NCBI RefSeq assembly: GCF_000381365.1
Contig: NZ_KB905466.1
Location: forward strand, 1,052,693-1,116,692
Direction of reading: 5' to 3'
From: Bacteroides salyersiae WAL 10018 = DSM 18765 = JCM 12988
Lineage (GTDB): Bacteria > Bacteroidota > Bacteroidia > Bacteroidales > Bacteroidaceae
Length of the DNA stretch: 64,000 nt
Shown: one piece after another, positions 48,310-57,988 of the stretch
Numbering within the stretch: the stretch's first letter is position 1
Layout: every line of letters begins with the position of its first letter
Position numbers and translations under genes: made by a program
The notes under the pieces: model-generated
The model's database searches: none
Told to the model about the DNA's origin: nothing
What the model saw: only the letters and a program-made list of their open reading frames with translations

Positions 48310-48317
48310 CAAATGTA
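48310..48317 (-). promoter_or_regulatory. Bacteroides -7 box for the malY-like gene
   Basis: TACATTTG on the minus strand, 32 bases before the ATG at 48278. Confidence 0.5.
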
Positions 48318-48435
48318 CAACTCATCTGTTGCAAAATGAAAGCAGGAGAGAGAAATTTACTTTAAGAAGAACAAAAATACCACAATTGTGGTAGAGGATA
48401 TGACATAAATCAAGCTCGCCTTGATTTCTTTTTCG

Positions 48436-48443
48436 TATTTTTG
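48436..48443 (+). promoter_or_regulatory. Bacteroides -7 box for the HAD phosphatase gene
   Basis: TATTTTTG, 20 bases before the ATG at 48464. Confidence 0.55.
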
Positions 48444-48463
48444 TGCACTCTAAAAAACATAAT

Positions 48464-49249
48464 ATGACGAAAGCCCTGTTTTTTGATATTGACGGAACAT
48501 TGGTGAGTTTCGAAACTCATGCCATTCCTGCATCTACCATCGAGGCACTGACCATTGCCCACGAAAAAGGCATTAAAATCTTTATTGCCACAGGACGCCC
48601 CAAAGCGATTATCAACAATCTGGCGGATATACAGGACCGGGGATTGATAGACGGTTACATCACGATGAACGGTGCCTACTGTTTCGTAGGTGATGAAGTG
48701 ATTTACAAAAGCGCCATTCCTGCCGGAGAGGTACGGGCACTGGCACAGGTTTGTGAACAGAAAGGATACCCCTGCATATTTGTAGGAGAACATACGATAT
48801 CCGTATGCCAGCCCAATAAATTGGTTCACGATATCTTTTATGATTTCCTGCATGTAGACGAAATTCCCGTAAAGACTTTTGAAGAAGCCGTGCAGGAAGA
48901 GATTTTCCAGATGACTCCGTTTGTCACCGTAGAAGAGGAAACAGAAATACAACCTCAAATTCCCAATTGCGAGTCCGGCCGTTGGTTCCCGGCTTTTGCA
49001 GATATCACGGCAAAAGGAAATACGAAGCAGAAAGGTATCGATGAAATAATAGCCCGTTTCGGCTTCAAGCTGGAAGAGACGATGTCGTTCGGTGACGGCG
49101 GTAACGATATCAGTATGTTGCGCCATGCCGCTATCGGTGTAGCCATGGGCAATGCCAAGGAGGAAGTGAAACAGGCGGCAGACTATGTGACTGCTTCCAT
49201 TGATGACGACGGAATTGCCAAAGCATTGAAACACTTCGGAATAATTTAG
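48464..49249 (+). CDS. Cof-type HAD phosphatase
   Basis: 261 residues from the ATG at 48464 (MTKALFFDIDGTLVSF). HAD motif I is DIDGT with the nucleophile Asp; motif II is FIATGRPKAI; motif IV is FGDGGNDISMLRHA. A type IIB cap lies between (about 85-190). The Cof family removes phosphate from sugar phosphates, pyridoxal phosphate or FMN; the substrate is not known here. It is followed after 21 bases by the helicase gene, so the two are probably co-transcribed. Confidence 0.9.
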   Translation: MTKALFFDIDGTLVSFETHAIPASTIEALTIAHEKGIKIFIATGRPKAIINNLADIQDRGLIDGYITMNGAYCFVGDEVIYKSAIPAGEVRALAQVCEQKGYPCIFVGEHTISVCQPNKLVHDIFYDFLHVDEIPVKTFEEAVQEEIFQMTPFVTVEEETEIQPQIPNCESGRWFPAFADITAKGNTKQKGIDEIIARFGFKLEETMSFGDGGNDISMLRHAAIGVAMGNAKEEVKQAADYVTASIDDDGIAKALKHFGII

Positions 49250-49270
49250 CCACCGGAAAGGTACTTCCAT

Positions 49271-51313
49271 ATGACCGTAGATACTGACAACAAAGAGTTT
49301 CAGGATGCGCTGAACCTCATCCAATATACCCGGCAGTCCGTCTTTCTGACAGGAAAAGCCGGTACGGGTAAATCCACATTCCTACGGCATATCTGTGCCA
49401 ATACGAAAAAGAAATATGTCGTTCTTGCTCCTACCGGCATTGCCGCAATCAATGCCGGAGGAAGCACGATGCACAGCTTCTTCAAACTTCCTTTTTATCC
49501 CATCCTGCCGGACGATCCGAACTTGAGCCTTCAACGCGGACGCATCCATGAGTTTTTCAAGTATGCCAAACCACACCGCAAGCTGCTCGAACAGATCGAA
49601 CTGGTCATCATCGATGAGATCTCGATGGTACGTGCGGATATCATAGATGCCGTAGACCGCATCCTGCGCGTTTACTCCCGTAATCTGCGCGAGCCGTTCG
49701 GCGGGAAACAAATCCTGCTCGTCGGCGATGTATTCCAACTGGAACCGGTCGTAAAAAATGACGAACGGGAAATTCTGAACCGTTTCTATCCCACCCCCTA
49801 TTTCTTCTCCGCCCGCGTATTCAGCGAGATAGACCTCGTATCCATCGAATTACAGAAAGTATACCGGCAGACCGATCCGGTATTTGTCAGCGTGCTCGAC
49901 CATATCCGCAATAACACTGCCGGTGCAGCCGATCTGCAACTGCTGAACACACGCTATGGCACGCAGATAGAACAGAACGAGGAAGATATGTACATCACCC
50001 TTGCCACCCGGAGAGACAATGTAGACTACATTAATGATAAAAAACTGGCGGAACTTCCCGGTGAACCGGTCACCTTTGAGGGAGAAATCGAAGGAGATTT
50101 TCCGGAAAGCAGTTTGCCTACCTCCAAAGATTTGATATTAAAACCGGGTGCACAGATCATTTTCATCAAAAACGATTACGACCGCCGTTGGGTAAACGGA
50201 ACGATCGGTACCATATCCGGCATCGACGACGAGGACGGCACCATCTATGTAATAACCGACGACGGAAAAGAATGTGATGTAAAACCCGATTCCTGGCGAA
50301 ACATCCGATACCGGTACAACGAAGAGAAAAAAGAGATTGAAGAAGAAGTGTTGGGCACTTTCACCCAATACCCTATCCGGCTGGCATGGGCCATCACAGT
50401 GCACAAAAGTCAGGGACTGACTTTCAGCCGGGTGGTCATCGACTTCACGGGCGGTGTCTTTGCCGGCGGACAAGCCTATGTGGCACTCAGCCGTTGCACC
50501 TCACTGGAAGGTATCCAATTGAAGAAACCGATCAACCGCGCTGATATTTTTGTACGGCAGGAAATCGTAAACTTCGCCCAACGTTTCAACAACCGGCAGG
50601 CAATAGACAAAGCTTTGAAACAAGCGCAAGCCGATGTGCAATATGTAGCGGCTGTCCGTGCATTCGACCGTGGAGATATGGAAGAGTGTCTGGAACAATT
50701 TTTCCGTGCCATCCATTCGCGGTATGACATAGAGAAACCCGTGCCCCGGAGATTTATCCGCCGGAAACTGGAAGTAATCAACACACTGCGCGAGCAAAAC
50801 CGGCAATTGAAAGAACAAATGCGAAGCCAACAGGAGTATCTGAAAAAATACGCCCGCGAATACCTGTTGATGGGAAACGAATGTATCACGCAGGCACACG
50901 ATGCGCGCGCCGCACTGGCAAACTACGATAAAGCGCTGGAACTTTATCCGGATTATACGGATGCTTGGATCCGGAAAGGAATCACTTTGTTCAACAACAA
51001 GGAGTGGTTCGATGCCGAAAATTGCTTCAATACCGCCATACGCATCAGCCCGGCTAATTTCAAAGCTTTTTACAACCGGGGGAAACTCCGTCTGAAAACA
51101 GAAGAAACAGAAGGAGCAATCGCCGATCTCGACAAAGCAACTTCACTGAAGCCGGAGCATGCCAAAGCACATGAACTTTTCGGTGACGCCCTGCTGAAAG
51201 CCGGTAAGGAGGTAGAAGCCGCTATCCAATGGCGTATCGCCGAAGAACTCAAGAAAGCACTTTCGGAGCAGGGAAGTACGACAAGCGATGGGAATAAGGA
51301 TGATAAAAAGTAA
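49271..51313 (+). CDS. PIF1-like helicase with C-terminal TPR repeats
   Basis: 680 residues. The N-terminal half is a superfamily 1 helicase of the PIF1/RecD-like kind: Walker A TGKAGTGKSTFLRH (about residues 26-39), APTGIAAINAGGSTMHSFF (motif Ia), Walker B LVIIDEISMVRAD (about 112-124) and VHKSQGLTFSRVVIDF (motif V/VI region, about 380-395). The C-terminal 130 residues hold three TPR units (ALANYDKALELYPDYTDAWI, AENCFNTAIRISPANFKAFY, AIADLDKATSLKPEHAKAHE). A helicase-TPR fusion suggests recruitment to a complex. It forms a two-gene unit with the HAD phosphatase. Confidence 0.9.
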   Translation: MTVDTDNKEFQDALNLIQYTRQSVFLTGKAGTGKSTFLRHICANTKKKYVVLAPTGIAAINAGGSTMHSFFKLPFYPILPDDPNLSLQRGRIHEFFKYAKPHRKLLEQIELVIIDEISMVRADIIDAVDRILRVYSRNLREPFGGKQILLVGDVFQLEPVVKNDEREILNRFYPTPYFFSARVFSEIDLVSIELQKVYRQTDPVFVSVLDHIRNNTAGAADLQLLNTRYGTQIEQNEEDMYITLATRRDNVDYINDKKLAELPGEPVTFEGEIEGDFPESSLPTSKDLILKPGAQIIFIKNDYDRRWVNGTIGTISGIDDEDGTIYVITDDGKECDVKPDSWRNIRYRYNEEKKEIEEEVLGTFTQYPIRLAWAITVHKSQGLTFSRVVIDFTGGVFAGGQAYVALSRCTSLEGIQLKKPINRADIFVRQEIVNFAQRFNNRQAIDKALKQAQADVQYVAAVRAFDRGDMEECLEQFFRAIHSRYDIEKPVPRRFIRRKLEVINTLREQNRQLKEQMRSQQEYLKKYAREYLLMGNECITQAHDARAALANYDKALELYPDYTDAWIRKGITLFNNKEWFDAENCFNTAIRISPANFKAFYNRGKLRLKTEETEGAIADLDKATSLKPEHAKAHELFGDALLKAGKEVEAAIQWRIAEELKKALSEQGSTTSDGNKDDKK

Positions 51314-51418
51314 TATATAAATACCTCCGGGACTCCATACCGGATTCCTTTCGGTAAATAATATGAATTTAGAACTTAAATTCATAAGCCACAGACTAAT
51401 AAATAGAAAACTTTTCAT

Positions 51419-51426
51419 TAGTTTTG
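51419..51426 (+). promoter_or_regulatory. Bacteroides -7 box for the AsmA-like gene
   Basis: TAGTTTTG, 36 bases before the ATG at 51463. Confidence 0.5.
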
Positions 51427-51462
51427 CACGAACAATAACATATTAATCATAAAACCTACAAA

Positions 51463-53976
51463 ATGAAAAAGGGTCTGAAAATTACAGCTATTGCATTGGG
51501 AGTACTCCTACTGCTGATGCTTATTCTTCCTTTTGCTTTCCGTGGAAAAATAGAAAGCATTGTAAAAACCGAAGGAAACAAAATGCTCAATGCACAGTTT
51601 GATTTCCGTAGTCTCGACATTAGCCTGTTCCGTAACTTCCCCAAAGCATCTATTACACTCAGCAATTTCTGGTTGCGGGGAGTAGGCGAATTTGAAAACG
51701 ATACACTTGTTCAAGCAGGCGAAGTGGTTGCCGCGATCGATCTTCTGTCACTTTTCGGAGACAGTGGATATGATATCTCCAAAATACAAATCGAAAATAC
51801 ACGCCTGCATGCCATCGTTCTTGCAGACGGACGTCCCAACTGGGATGTGATGAAACCGGACAGCACTTCTACCGATACAGAAGAAGAAGAAACTACGGAT
51901 GATTCACCTTTTAAAATACAACTCCAACGGTTCGTGATCAAAAACATGAATCTGATTTACGATGACCGACAGGGTAATATGTACGCTGATATCCGTAACC
52001 TCAATGCGCTCTGTTCGGGCGATTTAGGCAGTGACCGTACAACCTTGAAACTGGAAGCCGAAACGGAAGCGCTTACTTATAAGATGAGCGGAATTCCTTT
52101 CCTCTCTAATGCCAACATCTACACCAAAATGGACGTGGACGCCGATCTGGCAAATAACAAATTTACCCTGAAAGACAATGAGTTCCGGCTGAATGCCATC
52201 CAAGCCGGTATCGACGGTTGGGTAGAATTAAAAGATCCCGCCATCGACATGGATCTCAAACTGAACACAAACGAAGTAGGATTCAAAGAAATTCTCTCGC
52301 TGATCCCTGCAATCTATGCAAAAGATTTCGACGGACTGAAAACAGACGGTACCGCTACCCTTACTGCCAGTGTGAAAGGCAGCATGGTGGGCGACAGCAT
52401 CGTTCCGCAGTTTGACATAGCCATGGCTGTGAAAAATGCCATGTTCCGCTATCCCTCCCTTCCGGCAGGGGTAGACCAAATAAACATCCATGCCGAAGTT
52501 AAGAATCCGGGTGGCGCCATCGATCTGACTACCGTCAACATCCAGCCGTTTAGTTTCCGGCTTGCCGGTAATCCTTTCAGTCTGACTGCTGATGTAAAAA
52601 CACCTGTCAGCGATCCGGATTTCCGTGCAGAAGCAAAAGGAGTGCTCAATTTGGGTATGATAAAACAAGTATATCCATTGGATGATATGGAACTGAACGG
52701 TACCATCAATGCCGACATGCAGATTGCCGGACGATTGTCATACATCGAAAAAGAGCAGTACGACCGTGTACAGGCTTCAGGTACGATCGGGCTTACCGAT
52801 ATGAAGTTAAAAATGAAAGACATGCCGGACGTAGATATCCACAAGTCGCTCTTCACCTTTACACCGAAATACCTGCAACTGAGCGAAACAACCGTCAATA
52901 TCGGTAAAAACGATCTCACTGCCGACAGCCGTTTCGAGAACTACTTAGGTTATGTACTGAAAGGTACCACGCTAAAAGGCACACTCAATATCCGGTCCAA
53001 TCATCTCAACCTGAATGATTTCATGACAACGACAGCCGACAGCGCCGCACAGGCGGAAACAACGCCGGAAGCAACAGCAAGTATCATCGAAGTACCTCGT
53101 AACATCGATTTCCAAATGGATGCCAACTTGAAAGAGGTATTGTTCGATAAGATGGCTTTCACAGATATGAATGGAAAACTAATCGTGAAAGACAGTAAAG
53201 TAGATATGAAAAATCTGTCCATGAACACGATGGGAGGAAACGTGGTCATGAACGGATACTACTCTACCACCGACGTGGAAAAACCGGAAATGAATGCAGG
53301 TTTCAAACTAAATGCCCTGAGTTTTGCACAAGTATACAAAGAATTGGATATGGTACAACAACTTGCACCGATCTTCGAAAATCTGAAAGGAAACTTCTCC
53401 GGCAGCATGAAAGTACAAACGGTGCTGGATACCTCCATGAGTCCCGTATTGGAAACCATGCAGGGTAATGGCAGCCTTTCCACAAAAGATCTCAGCTTGA
53501 GCGGCGTTAAAGTGATAGACCAGATTGCCAAAGCAGTGAAGAAACCCGATCTGAAGGATATGAAAGTGAAAGACATGACATTGGACTTCACCATTGAAAA
53601 CGGAAGAGTGGCTACACAACCGTTTGATATCAAACTCGGAGATTATGTCATGAATCTATCCGGCAGTACGGGGTTGGATCAGACAATAGACTATTCCGGT
53701 AAAATCAAACTTCCGGCTTCTGCAGGCGACCTTGCCAAGCTGACCACTCTTGACCTGAAAATCGGTGGCTCGTTTACTTCACCTAAAGTATCCATCGATA
53801 CCAAAAGTATGGCAAATCAGGCAGTAGAAGCCGTAGCAGACAAAGCTGTCAGCGAATTAGGAAAGAAACTGGGACTGGACTCTGCGGCCACAGGCAATAA
53901 AGAAGAGCTGAAAGAGGCAGTCAAAGAAAAGGCCGCTGAAAAGGCACTGGATTTCTTAAAGAAGAAACTGAAATAA
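51463..53976 (+). CDS. AsmA-family envelope protein
   Basis: 837 residues with an N-terminal membrane helix (about 6-26, ITAIALGVLLLLMLILPFAF) and a long beta-rich region of the AsmA/TamB type, anchored in the inner membrane and facing the periplasm. Family segments include FRSLDISLFRNFPKASITLSNFWLRG (about 45-70) and the C-terminal repeat GKIKLPASAGDLAKLTTLDLKIGGSFTSPKVSI. AsmA-like proteins are now viewed as bridge-type lipid transporters. The tail (about 790-837) is an acidic and basic helix (EELKEAVKEKAAEKALDFLKKKL). The Sua5/YciO gene follows after 28 bases. Confidence 0.9.
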   Translation: MKKGLKITAIALGVLLLLMLILPFAFRGKIESIVKTEGNKMLNAQFDFRSLDISLFRNFPKASITLSNFWLRGVGEFENDTLVQAGEVVAAIDLLSLFGDSGYDISKIQIENTRLHAIVLADGRPNWDVMKPDSTSTDTEEEETTDDSPFKIQLQRFVIKNMNLIYDDRQGNMYADIRNLNALCSGDLGSDRTTLKLEAETEALTYKMSGIPFLSNANIYTKMDVDADLANNKFTLKDNEFRLNAIQAGIDGWVELKDPAIDMDLKLNTNEVGFKEILSLIPAIYAKDFDGLKTDGTATLTASVKGSMVGDSIVPQFDIAMAVKNAMFRYPSLPAGVDQINIHAEVKNPGGAIDLTTVNIQPFSFRLAGNPFSLTADVKTPVSDPDFRAEAKGVLNLGMIKQVYPLDDMELNGTINADMQIAGRLSYIEKEQYDRVQASGTIGLTDMKLKMKDMPDVDIHKSLFTFTPKYLQLSETTVNIGKNDLTADSRFENYLGYVLKGTTLKGTLNIRSNHLNLNDFMTTTADSAAQAETTPEATASIIEVPRNIDFQMDANLKEVLFDKMAFTDMNGKLIVKDSKVDMKNLSMNTMGGNVVMNGYYSTTDVEKPEMNAGFKLNALSFAQVYKELDMVQQLAPIFENLKGNFSGSMKVQTVLDTSMSPVLETMQGNGSLSTKDLSLSGVKVIDQIAKAVKKPDLKDMKVKDMTLDFTIENGRVATQPFDIKLGDYVMNLSGSTGLDQTIDYSGKIKLPASAGDLAKLTTLDLKIGGSFTSPKVSIDTKSMANQAVEAVADKAVSELGKKLGLDSAATGNKEELKEAVKEKAAEKALDFLKKKLK

Positions 53977-54004
53977 CAATAAGTGATTAGTGATTATCAA
54001 CATC

Positions 54005-54619
54005 ATGCTGCTGAAACTTTACGAAAAGAACAATAATCCACAAGACTTGCAACAGGTAGTGGATATTTTAAATGACGGAGGACTTATTATTTATCCTACC
54101 GATACGATGTATGCCATTGGTTGTCACGGACTGAAAGAACGTGCAATCGAACGCATTTGCCGTATCAAGAACATTGATCCGCGAAAAAATAATCTCTCTA
54201 TCATTTGTTATGATTTGAGCAGTATCAGTGAATATGCGAAAGTAGACAACAACACTTTTAAGCTGATGAAAAGGAACCTCCCCGGACCTTTCACTTTTAT
54301 TCTGAACGGAACCAACAAACTGCCTAAGATTTTCCGGAATAGAAAAGAGGTAGGTATCCGTATGCCGGACAATCATATCATCCGTGAAATAGCGCGGCTG
54401 CTCGATGCGCCTATCATGACAACGACGCTCCCTCACGAGGCAGATGAAGATTTGGAATACATGACCGATCCGGAACTGATCGACGAAAAATTCGGGGAGA
54501 CGGTAGATCTCGTAATCGATGGAGGAATAGGAGGAATAGAACCGTCAACAATAGTAAGCTGTACGGAAGATACTCCGGAGATTGTCCGTCAGGGAAAGGG
54601 GAGGCTTGAGGAGAATTAG
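54005..54619 (+). CDS. Sua5/YciO/YrdC-type L-threonylcarbamoyladenylate synthase-like protein
   Basis: 204 residues of the YrdC fold. Family segments: GGLIIYPTDTMYAIGC (about 25-40), RIKNIDPRKNNLSIIC (about 52-68), LPGPFTFIL and RKEVGIRMPDN. The YciO subgroup shares this fold; true TsaC/Sua5 makes threonylcarbamoyl-AMP for t6A37 of tRNA. Whether this one serves t6A is not certain. I chose the ATG at 54005; an in-frame codon at 53990 is weaker. It follows the AsmA-like gene by 28 bases. Confidence 0.85.
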   Translation: MLLKLYEKNNNPQDLQQVVDILNDGGLIIYPTDTMYAIGCHGLKERAIERICRIKNIDPRKNNLSIICYDLSSISEYAKVDNNTFKLMKRNLPGPFTFILNGTNKLPKIFRNRKEVGIRMPDNHIIREIARLLDAPIMTTTLPHEADEDLEYMTDPELIDEKFGETVDLVIDGGIGGIEPSTIVSCTEDTPEIVRQGKGRLEEN

Positions 54620-54750
54620 GGAATGAAAGATTTAAGAAATTAAGGAATTAAAGAATGAAAGGCTGCGCTATGTGAATGTACTCACCGCGCAGCCTTTCAT
54701 TCTTTAATTATTAATTATCCATTATTAGGCCCTGCCTTTCATTATTCATT
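54620..54750. repeat. Word-repeat hairpin (GAATGAAAG words, GGCTGCGC core)
   Basis: GGAATGAAAGATTTAAG words, AGAATGAAAGGCTGCGC (about 54653-54669), a loop, CGCGCAGCCTTTCATTC (54687-54703), then TTAATTATTAATTATCC words. The central stem is about 16 bp with one mismatch. It lies between convergent genes and could end both transcripts. Confidence 0.65.
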
Positions 54751-54753
54751 TTC

Positions 54754-55563
54754 TTAAATCAATGATTCCGGATCCAGATGGTCAGCTTCAATATCCTTGA
54801 AGTAACGATACGTTCCTACCTTCAGTTCTACCGTAGCCGCATCGTCACAAACAATAATACCCTTTTCATGCATCTGCAATGCACTGATTGTCCACATCTG
54901 AGTGATGGCACCTTCCACTGCATGATACAAGGCACGGGCTTTGTTATGACCATTTACAATAATCATCACTTCTTTGGCAGAAAGCACTGTTCCCACACCC
55001 ACTGTCAAAGCCGTCTTCGGCACTTTGTTAATATCATTATCAAAGAAGCGCGAGTTAGCGATAATTGTATCCGTAGTCAGCGTTTTCTGACGGGTACGTG
55101 AAGACAAGGAAGACCCCGGTTCATTGAAAGCAATATGTCCGTCCGGACCGATTCCTCCCATGAAAAGATCGATACCGCCATAAGACTTGATTTTTTCTTC
55201 ATAGCGTGCACATTCAGCATCCAGATCAGCGGCATTACCATTCAAGATATTGGTATTTTCCGGTTTGATATCGATATGGCTGAAGAAATTATTCCACATA
55301 AAAGAATAATAACTTTCGGGATGTTCTTTCGGCAAACCTACATATTCGTCCATATTGAAAGTAACGACGTTCTCGAAAGAAACGATGCCTTTTTTGTTCA
55401 GGTCGATTAAGCCTTTGTACATACCCAAAGGAGAAGAACCGGTAGGACATCCCAAAACGAACGGTTTTTCTGCTGTAGGATTAGCAGCTTTGATTTTAGC
55501 AGCAACATAGTGTGCCGCCCACTGAGATACGGACTGATAGTCCGGCTGAATGATTAATCTCAT
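54754..55563 (-). CDS. nagB: Glucosamine-6-phosphate deaminase
   Basis: NagB converts glucosamine 6-phosphate to fructose 6-phosphate and ammonia. The 269 residues show the phosphate loop [14 protein letters not shown] (about 40-53), the catalytic Asp in [12 protein letters not shown] and in [23 protein letters not shown], and the C-terminal [13 protein letters not shown] segment as [13 protein letters not shown]. Bacteroides use it in host-glycan amino sugar breakdown. The gene stands alone, between a word repeat and the flavodiiron gene. Confidence 0.95.
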   Translation of the reverse strand: MRLIIQPDYQSVSQWAAHYVAAKIKAANPTAEKPFVLGCPTGSSPLGMYKGLIDLNKKGIVSFENVVTFNMDEYVGLPKEHPESYYSFMWNNFFSHIDIKPENTNILNGNAADLDAECARYEEKIKSYGGIDLFMGGIGPDGHIAFNEPGSSLSSRTRQKTLTTDTIIANSRFFDNDINKVPKTALTVGVGTVLSAKEVMIIVNGHNKARALYHAVEGAITQMWTISALQMHEKGIIVCDDAATVELKVGTYRYFKDIEADHLDPESLI

Positions 55564-55567
55564 TGTT

Positions 55568-55628
55568 CTTAATTTTATTAGATTAATAAATAGGTTGATT
55601 CAATTATTAATTTCTTGATTATTAATTA
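55568..55628. repeat. AT-rich word repeat (TTATTAATT / TTGATT)
   Basis: TTAATTTTATTAGATTAATAAATAGGTTGATT followed by ATTATTAATTATCAATTG-type words between nagB and the flavodiiron gene. A weak member of the dispersed class. Confidence 0.35.
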
Positions 55629-56834
55629 TCAATTGCCTCCCCTGTCTTTTTTTAAACGTTCGGCCATCGCACGAGCCAGATTTTCACACTGCTCATAGGT
55701 AATGTCTTTCATCGCCTGTTTCATCTCTACCGGGTCGCCTACTACCTCAAACTTACTCTTCTCGGCGAATTCCGCCATACGCTTCACTGCGGCACCTGCC
55801 CAAGTGAAAGAGCCGAAAAGCCCCAAATAGCGTCCTTTCAACTCGCGGACAAGTATTTTAGAAAGCAAAGACTCGATTTCCGGATAAATCTGATTGCTAT
55901 AAGTCGGCGAACCGATAATAAGCCCCTTATACTTGAATATATCGGCCAAAATATAAGAAGGATTGCTCTTGCTGACATTATGCATGACAATATTCCGGAT
56001 ACCCTGTGCCGACAGTTCGGCAGCAATGGCTTCTGCCATCTGTTCGGTATTGCCATACATACTTCCATAAGCGATTACCACTCCCTCATCGGCTGCATAG
56101 CGGCTTAACTTATCGTAAATACCCACTACCTTCGGGATATTTTCTGTCCATACCGGACCGTGAGTAGAACAGATAACAGAGATAGGCAGCCCGCCTAATT
56201 TCTGCAATGCCTTCTGTACAGGGCTTCCATATTTTCCTACAATATTGGAGTAATAACGCACCATTTCATCCCAATAACGATCAGTGTTGATACGAGTATC
56301 AAGAAAACCACCGTCTACCGTACCAAAACAACCGAAACCGTCTCCGGAGAAAAGAATTCCGTCCGTTTCATCAAATGTCATCATGGTTTCGGGCCAATGC
56401 ACCATCGGAGTAAGATAAAAACGAAGTTTATGTTTCCCCAAAGCAAGGAAATCACCGTCTTTCACCAGATACTGCTCACCTGTCACGCCATAGAAACCCT
56501 CGATCATTCCAAAAGTCTGTTTATTACCGACAATGACAATATCGGGATAATGCTGTTTTATCAAACGGATAGATCCGGAATGATCCGGCTCCATATGATT
56601 TATTATTAAGTAGTTTATAGGACGATCACCTATTACTTTCTTTATTTTATGAAGAAATACTTCAAAATAACAGATGTCTACCGTATCAACCAAAGCCACC
56701 ATTTCATCATCAATCAGATAAGAGTTATACGAAACCCCATATGGTAACGGCCACATCCCCTCAAAAAGATGTTTGTTACGATCATTCACTCCCACATAGT
56801 GGACATTTCCTTTTATTCTTGTCTTCTGTTCCAT
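55629..56834 (-). CDS. A-type flavoprotein (flavodiiron protein)
   Basis: 401 residues: a metallo-beta-lactamase-type diiron domain (about 1-245) with iron ligands in NHMEPDHSGSI (HxExDH; about 79-89), PMVHWPETMMTF and LFSGDGFGCFG, then a flavodoxin domain (about 253-401, YGSMYGNTEQMAEAIA, IGSPTYSNQIYPE, GSFTWAGAAVKRM). Such enzymes reduce oxygen or nitric oxide to protect anaerobes. It lies alone between two repeat-rich gaps, and no rubredoxin gene adjoins. Confidence 0.94.
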   Translation of the reverse strand: MEQKTRIKGNVHYVGVNDRNKHLFEGMWPLPYGVSYNSYLIDDEMVALVDTVDICYFEVFLHKIKKVIGDRPINYLIINHMEPDHSGSIRLIKQHYPDIVIVGNKQTFGMIEGFYGVTGEQYLVKDGDFLALGKHKLRFYLTPMVHWPETMMTFDETDGILFSGDGFGCFGTVDGGFLDTRINTDRYWDEMVRYYSNIVGKYGSPVQKALQKLGGLPISVICSTHGPVWTENIPKVVGIYDKLSRYAADEGVVIAYGSMYGNTEQMAEAIAAELSAQGIRNIVMHNVSKSNPSYILADIFKYKGLIIGSPTYSNQIYPEIESLLSKILVRELKGRYLGLFGSFTWAGAAVKRMAEFAEKSKFEVVGDPVEMKQAMKDITYEQCENLARAMAERLKKDRGGN

Positions 56835-56847
56835 CTTATTATTATTA

Positions 56848-56941
56848 AATTAGTGATTAGCGGTTAGCGACAGGTAATTAGCAAGCCGGTCAAATATCTT
56901 TCGGCGTCGGTCACTTATCACTAACCGCTAATCATTCATTG
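56848..56941. repeat. Word-repeat hairpin (GATTAGCGGTTAGCG words)
   Basis: TAGTGATTAGCGGTTAGCGAC (start 56852) pairs with complementary CACTTATCACTAACCGCTAATC (56914-56935). The loop includes AATATCTTTCGGCGTCGG. It lies between the flavodiiron and radical SAM genes. Confidence 0.6.
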
Positions 56942-56953
56942 CCAAACATCAAT

Positions 56954-57913
56954 TTATTGTCCGGCAAATATACCTTTTTTTTCTGAAAATTTATACATCC
57001 TCCCTTGATATGCCCCCCTTTCTTTCATTCTTTTTTGAACACGGGCGGTAAATTCATAATTTTTTAATCCCCAGTCGGGAGCTATCAGTAATTCACGGGG
57101 AGATTGGGATACAAAGCGCTCCGGCACAATATCCGGTCGTAAGTGTTCGATATAATCTATTACGAGCTCGATATATTCATTCACATCATTAAAAAAATGA
57201 AAACCAGCGGGATTCTGCTCATATTCATAAGCCATACGGGTGCCATGAATCAATTGAAGCTGATGCATTTTCAAGGTGGTAAGCGGCAATTCGGAAAGTA
57301 CTCCGGCTTGCGATACCATGTCGTCGTGAGACTCTCCCGGAAGCCCGAGAATAACATGTCCGCCAGTCAGAATGCCTCTGGCAGCCGTGCGTTGCACTGT
57401 TTCCACCGTATCCGCATAGGTATGCCCCCGGTTGATGCGTTTCAGTGTTTCATCACAAGTTGTCTCGATTCCATATTCCACTAAAAGAAATGTCTGCCGG
57501 TTAAGGTTTTCAAGATACTGGAGAAGTTCATCCGGCATACAATCCGGCCGGGTACCGATCACAAGTCCGACAACGTCGTCAACACTCAACGCTTCTTCAT
57601 ATTTTCGTTTCAGGCTCTCCAGCCCGGCATAAGTATTAGTATAAGCCTGGAAATAAGCGAGGTATTTCATCTCAGGATATTTATGGGCAAAGAAACGCTT
57701 TCCCTCTTCCAACTGTACCTTAATCGTTTTCTCTGTCCGGCAATATTCCGGATTAAAAGTCTGGTTATTGCAATAAGTACATCCCCCCTGCCCTTTAGTA
57801 CCGTCACGATTAGGACAGGTAAAACCTGCATTCAGAGATATCTTCTGTACCTTATAAGGGAAATAACGCTTCAGAAATAGCGGAAATTCATTATATAAAA
57901 ATTGTTGAGCCAT
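56954..57913 (-). CDS. TIGR01212-type radical SAM protein (YtqA/YhcC-like)
   Basis: 319 residues. The iron-sulfur motif is of the type CPNRDGTKGQGGCTYCNN (about residues 31-48), with an unusual long first loop as in YhcC/YtqA-like proteins. Other family segments: YFQAYTNTYAGLESLKRKYEEAL, GLVIGTRPDCMPDELLQYL and HVILGLPGESHDDM. The biological reaction of the family is not known to me. A TATGTTTG -7 box lies 23 bases upstream (57936-57943) and supports the ATG at 57913. Confidence 0.9.
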   Translation of the reverse strand: MAQQFLYNEFPLFLKRYFPYKVQKISLNAGFTCPNRDGTKGQGGCTYCNNQTFNPEYCRTEKTIKVQLEEGKRFFAHKYPEMKYLAYFQAYTNTYAGLESLKRKYEEALSVDDVVGLVIGTRPDCMPDELLQYLENLNRQTFLLVEYGIETTCDETLKRINRGHTYADTVETVQRTAARGILTGGHVILGLPGESHDDMVSQAGVLSELPLTTLKMHQLQLIHGTRMAYEYEQNPAGFHFFNDVNEYIELVIDYIEHLRPDIVPERFVSQSPRELLIAPDWGLKNYEFTARVQKRMKERGAYQGRMYKFSEKKGIFAGQ

Positions 57914-57935
57914 GCTGTTCCTTCTTTATGAGGAA

Positions 57936-57943
57936 CAAACATA
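57936..57943 (-). promoter_or_regulatory. Bacteroides -7 box for the radical SAM gene
   Basis: TATGTTTG on the minus strand, 23 bases before the ATG at 57913. Confidence 0.5.
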
Positions 57944-57988
57944 AGAAAATCCGGGGAGACGAAAAAGAAAAAAACGAAACTTTACTGT

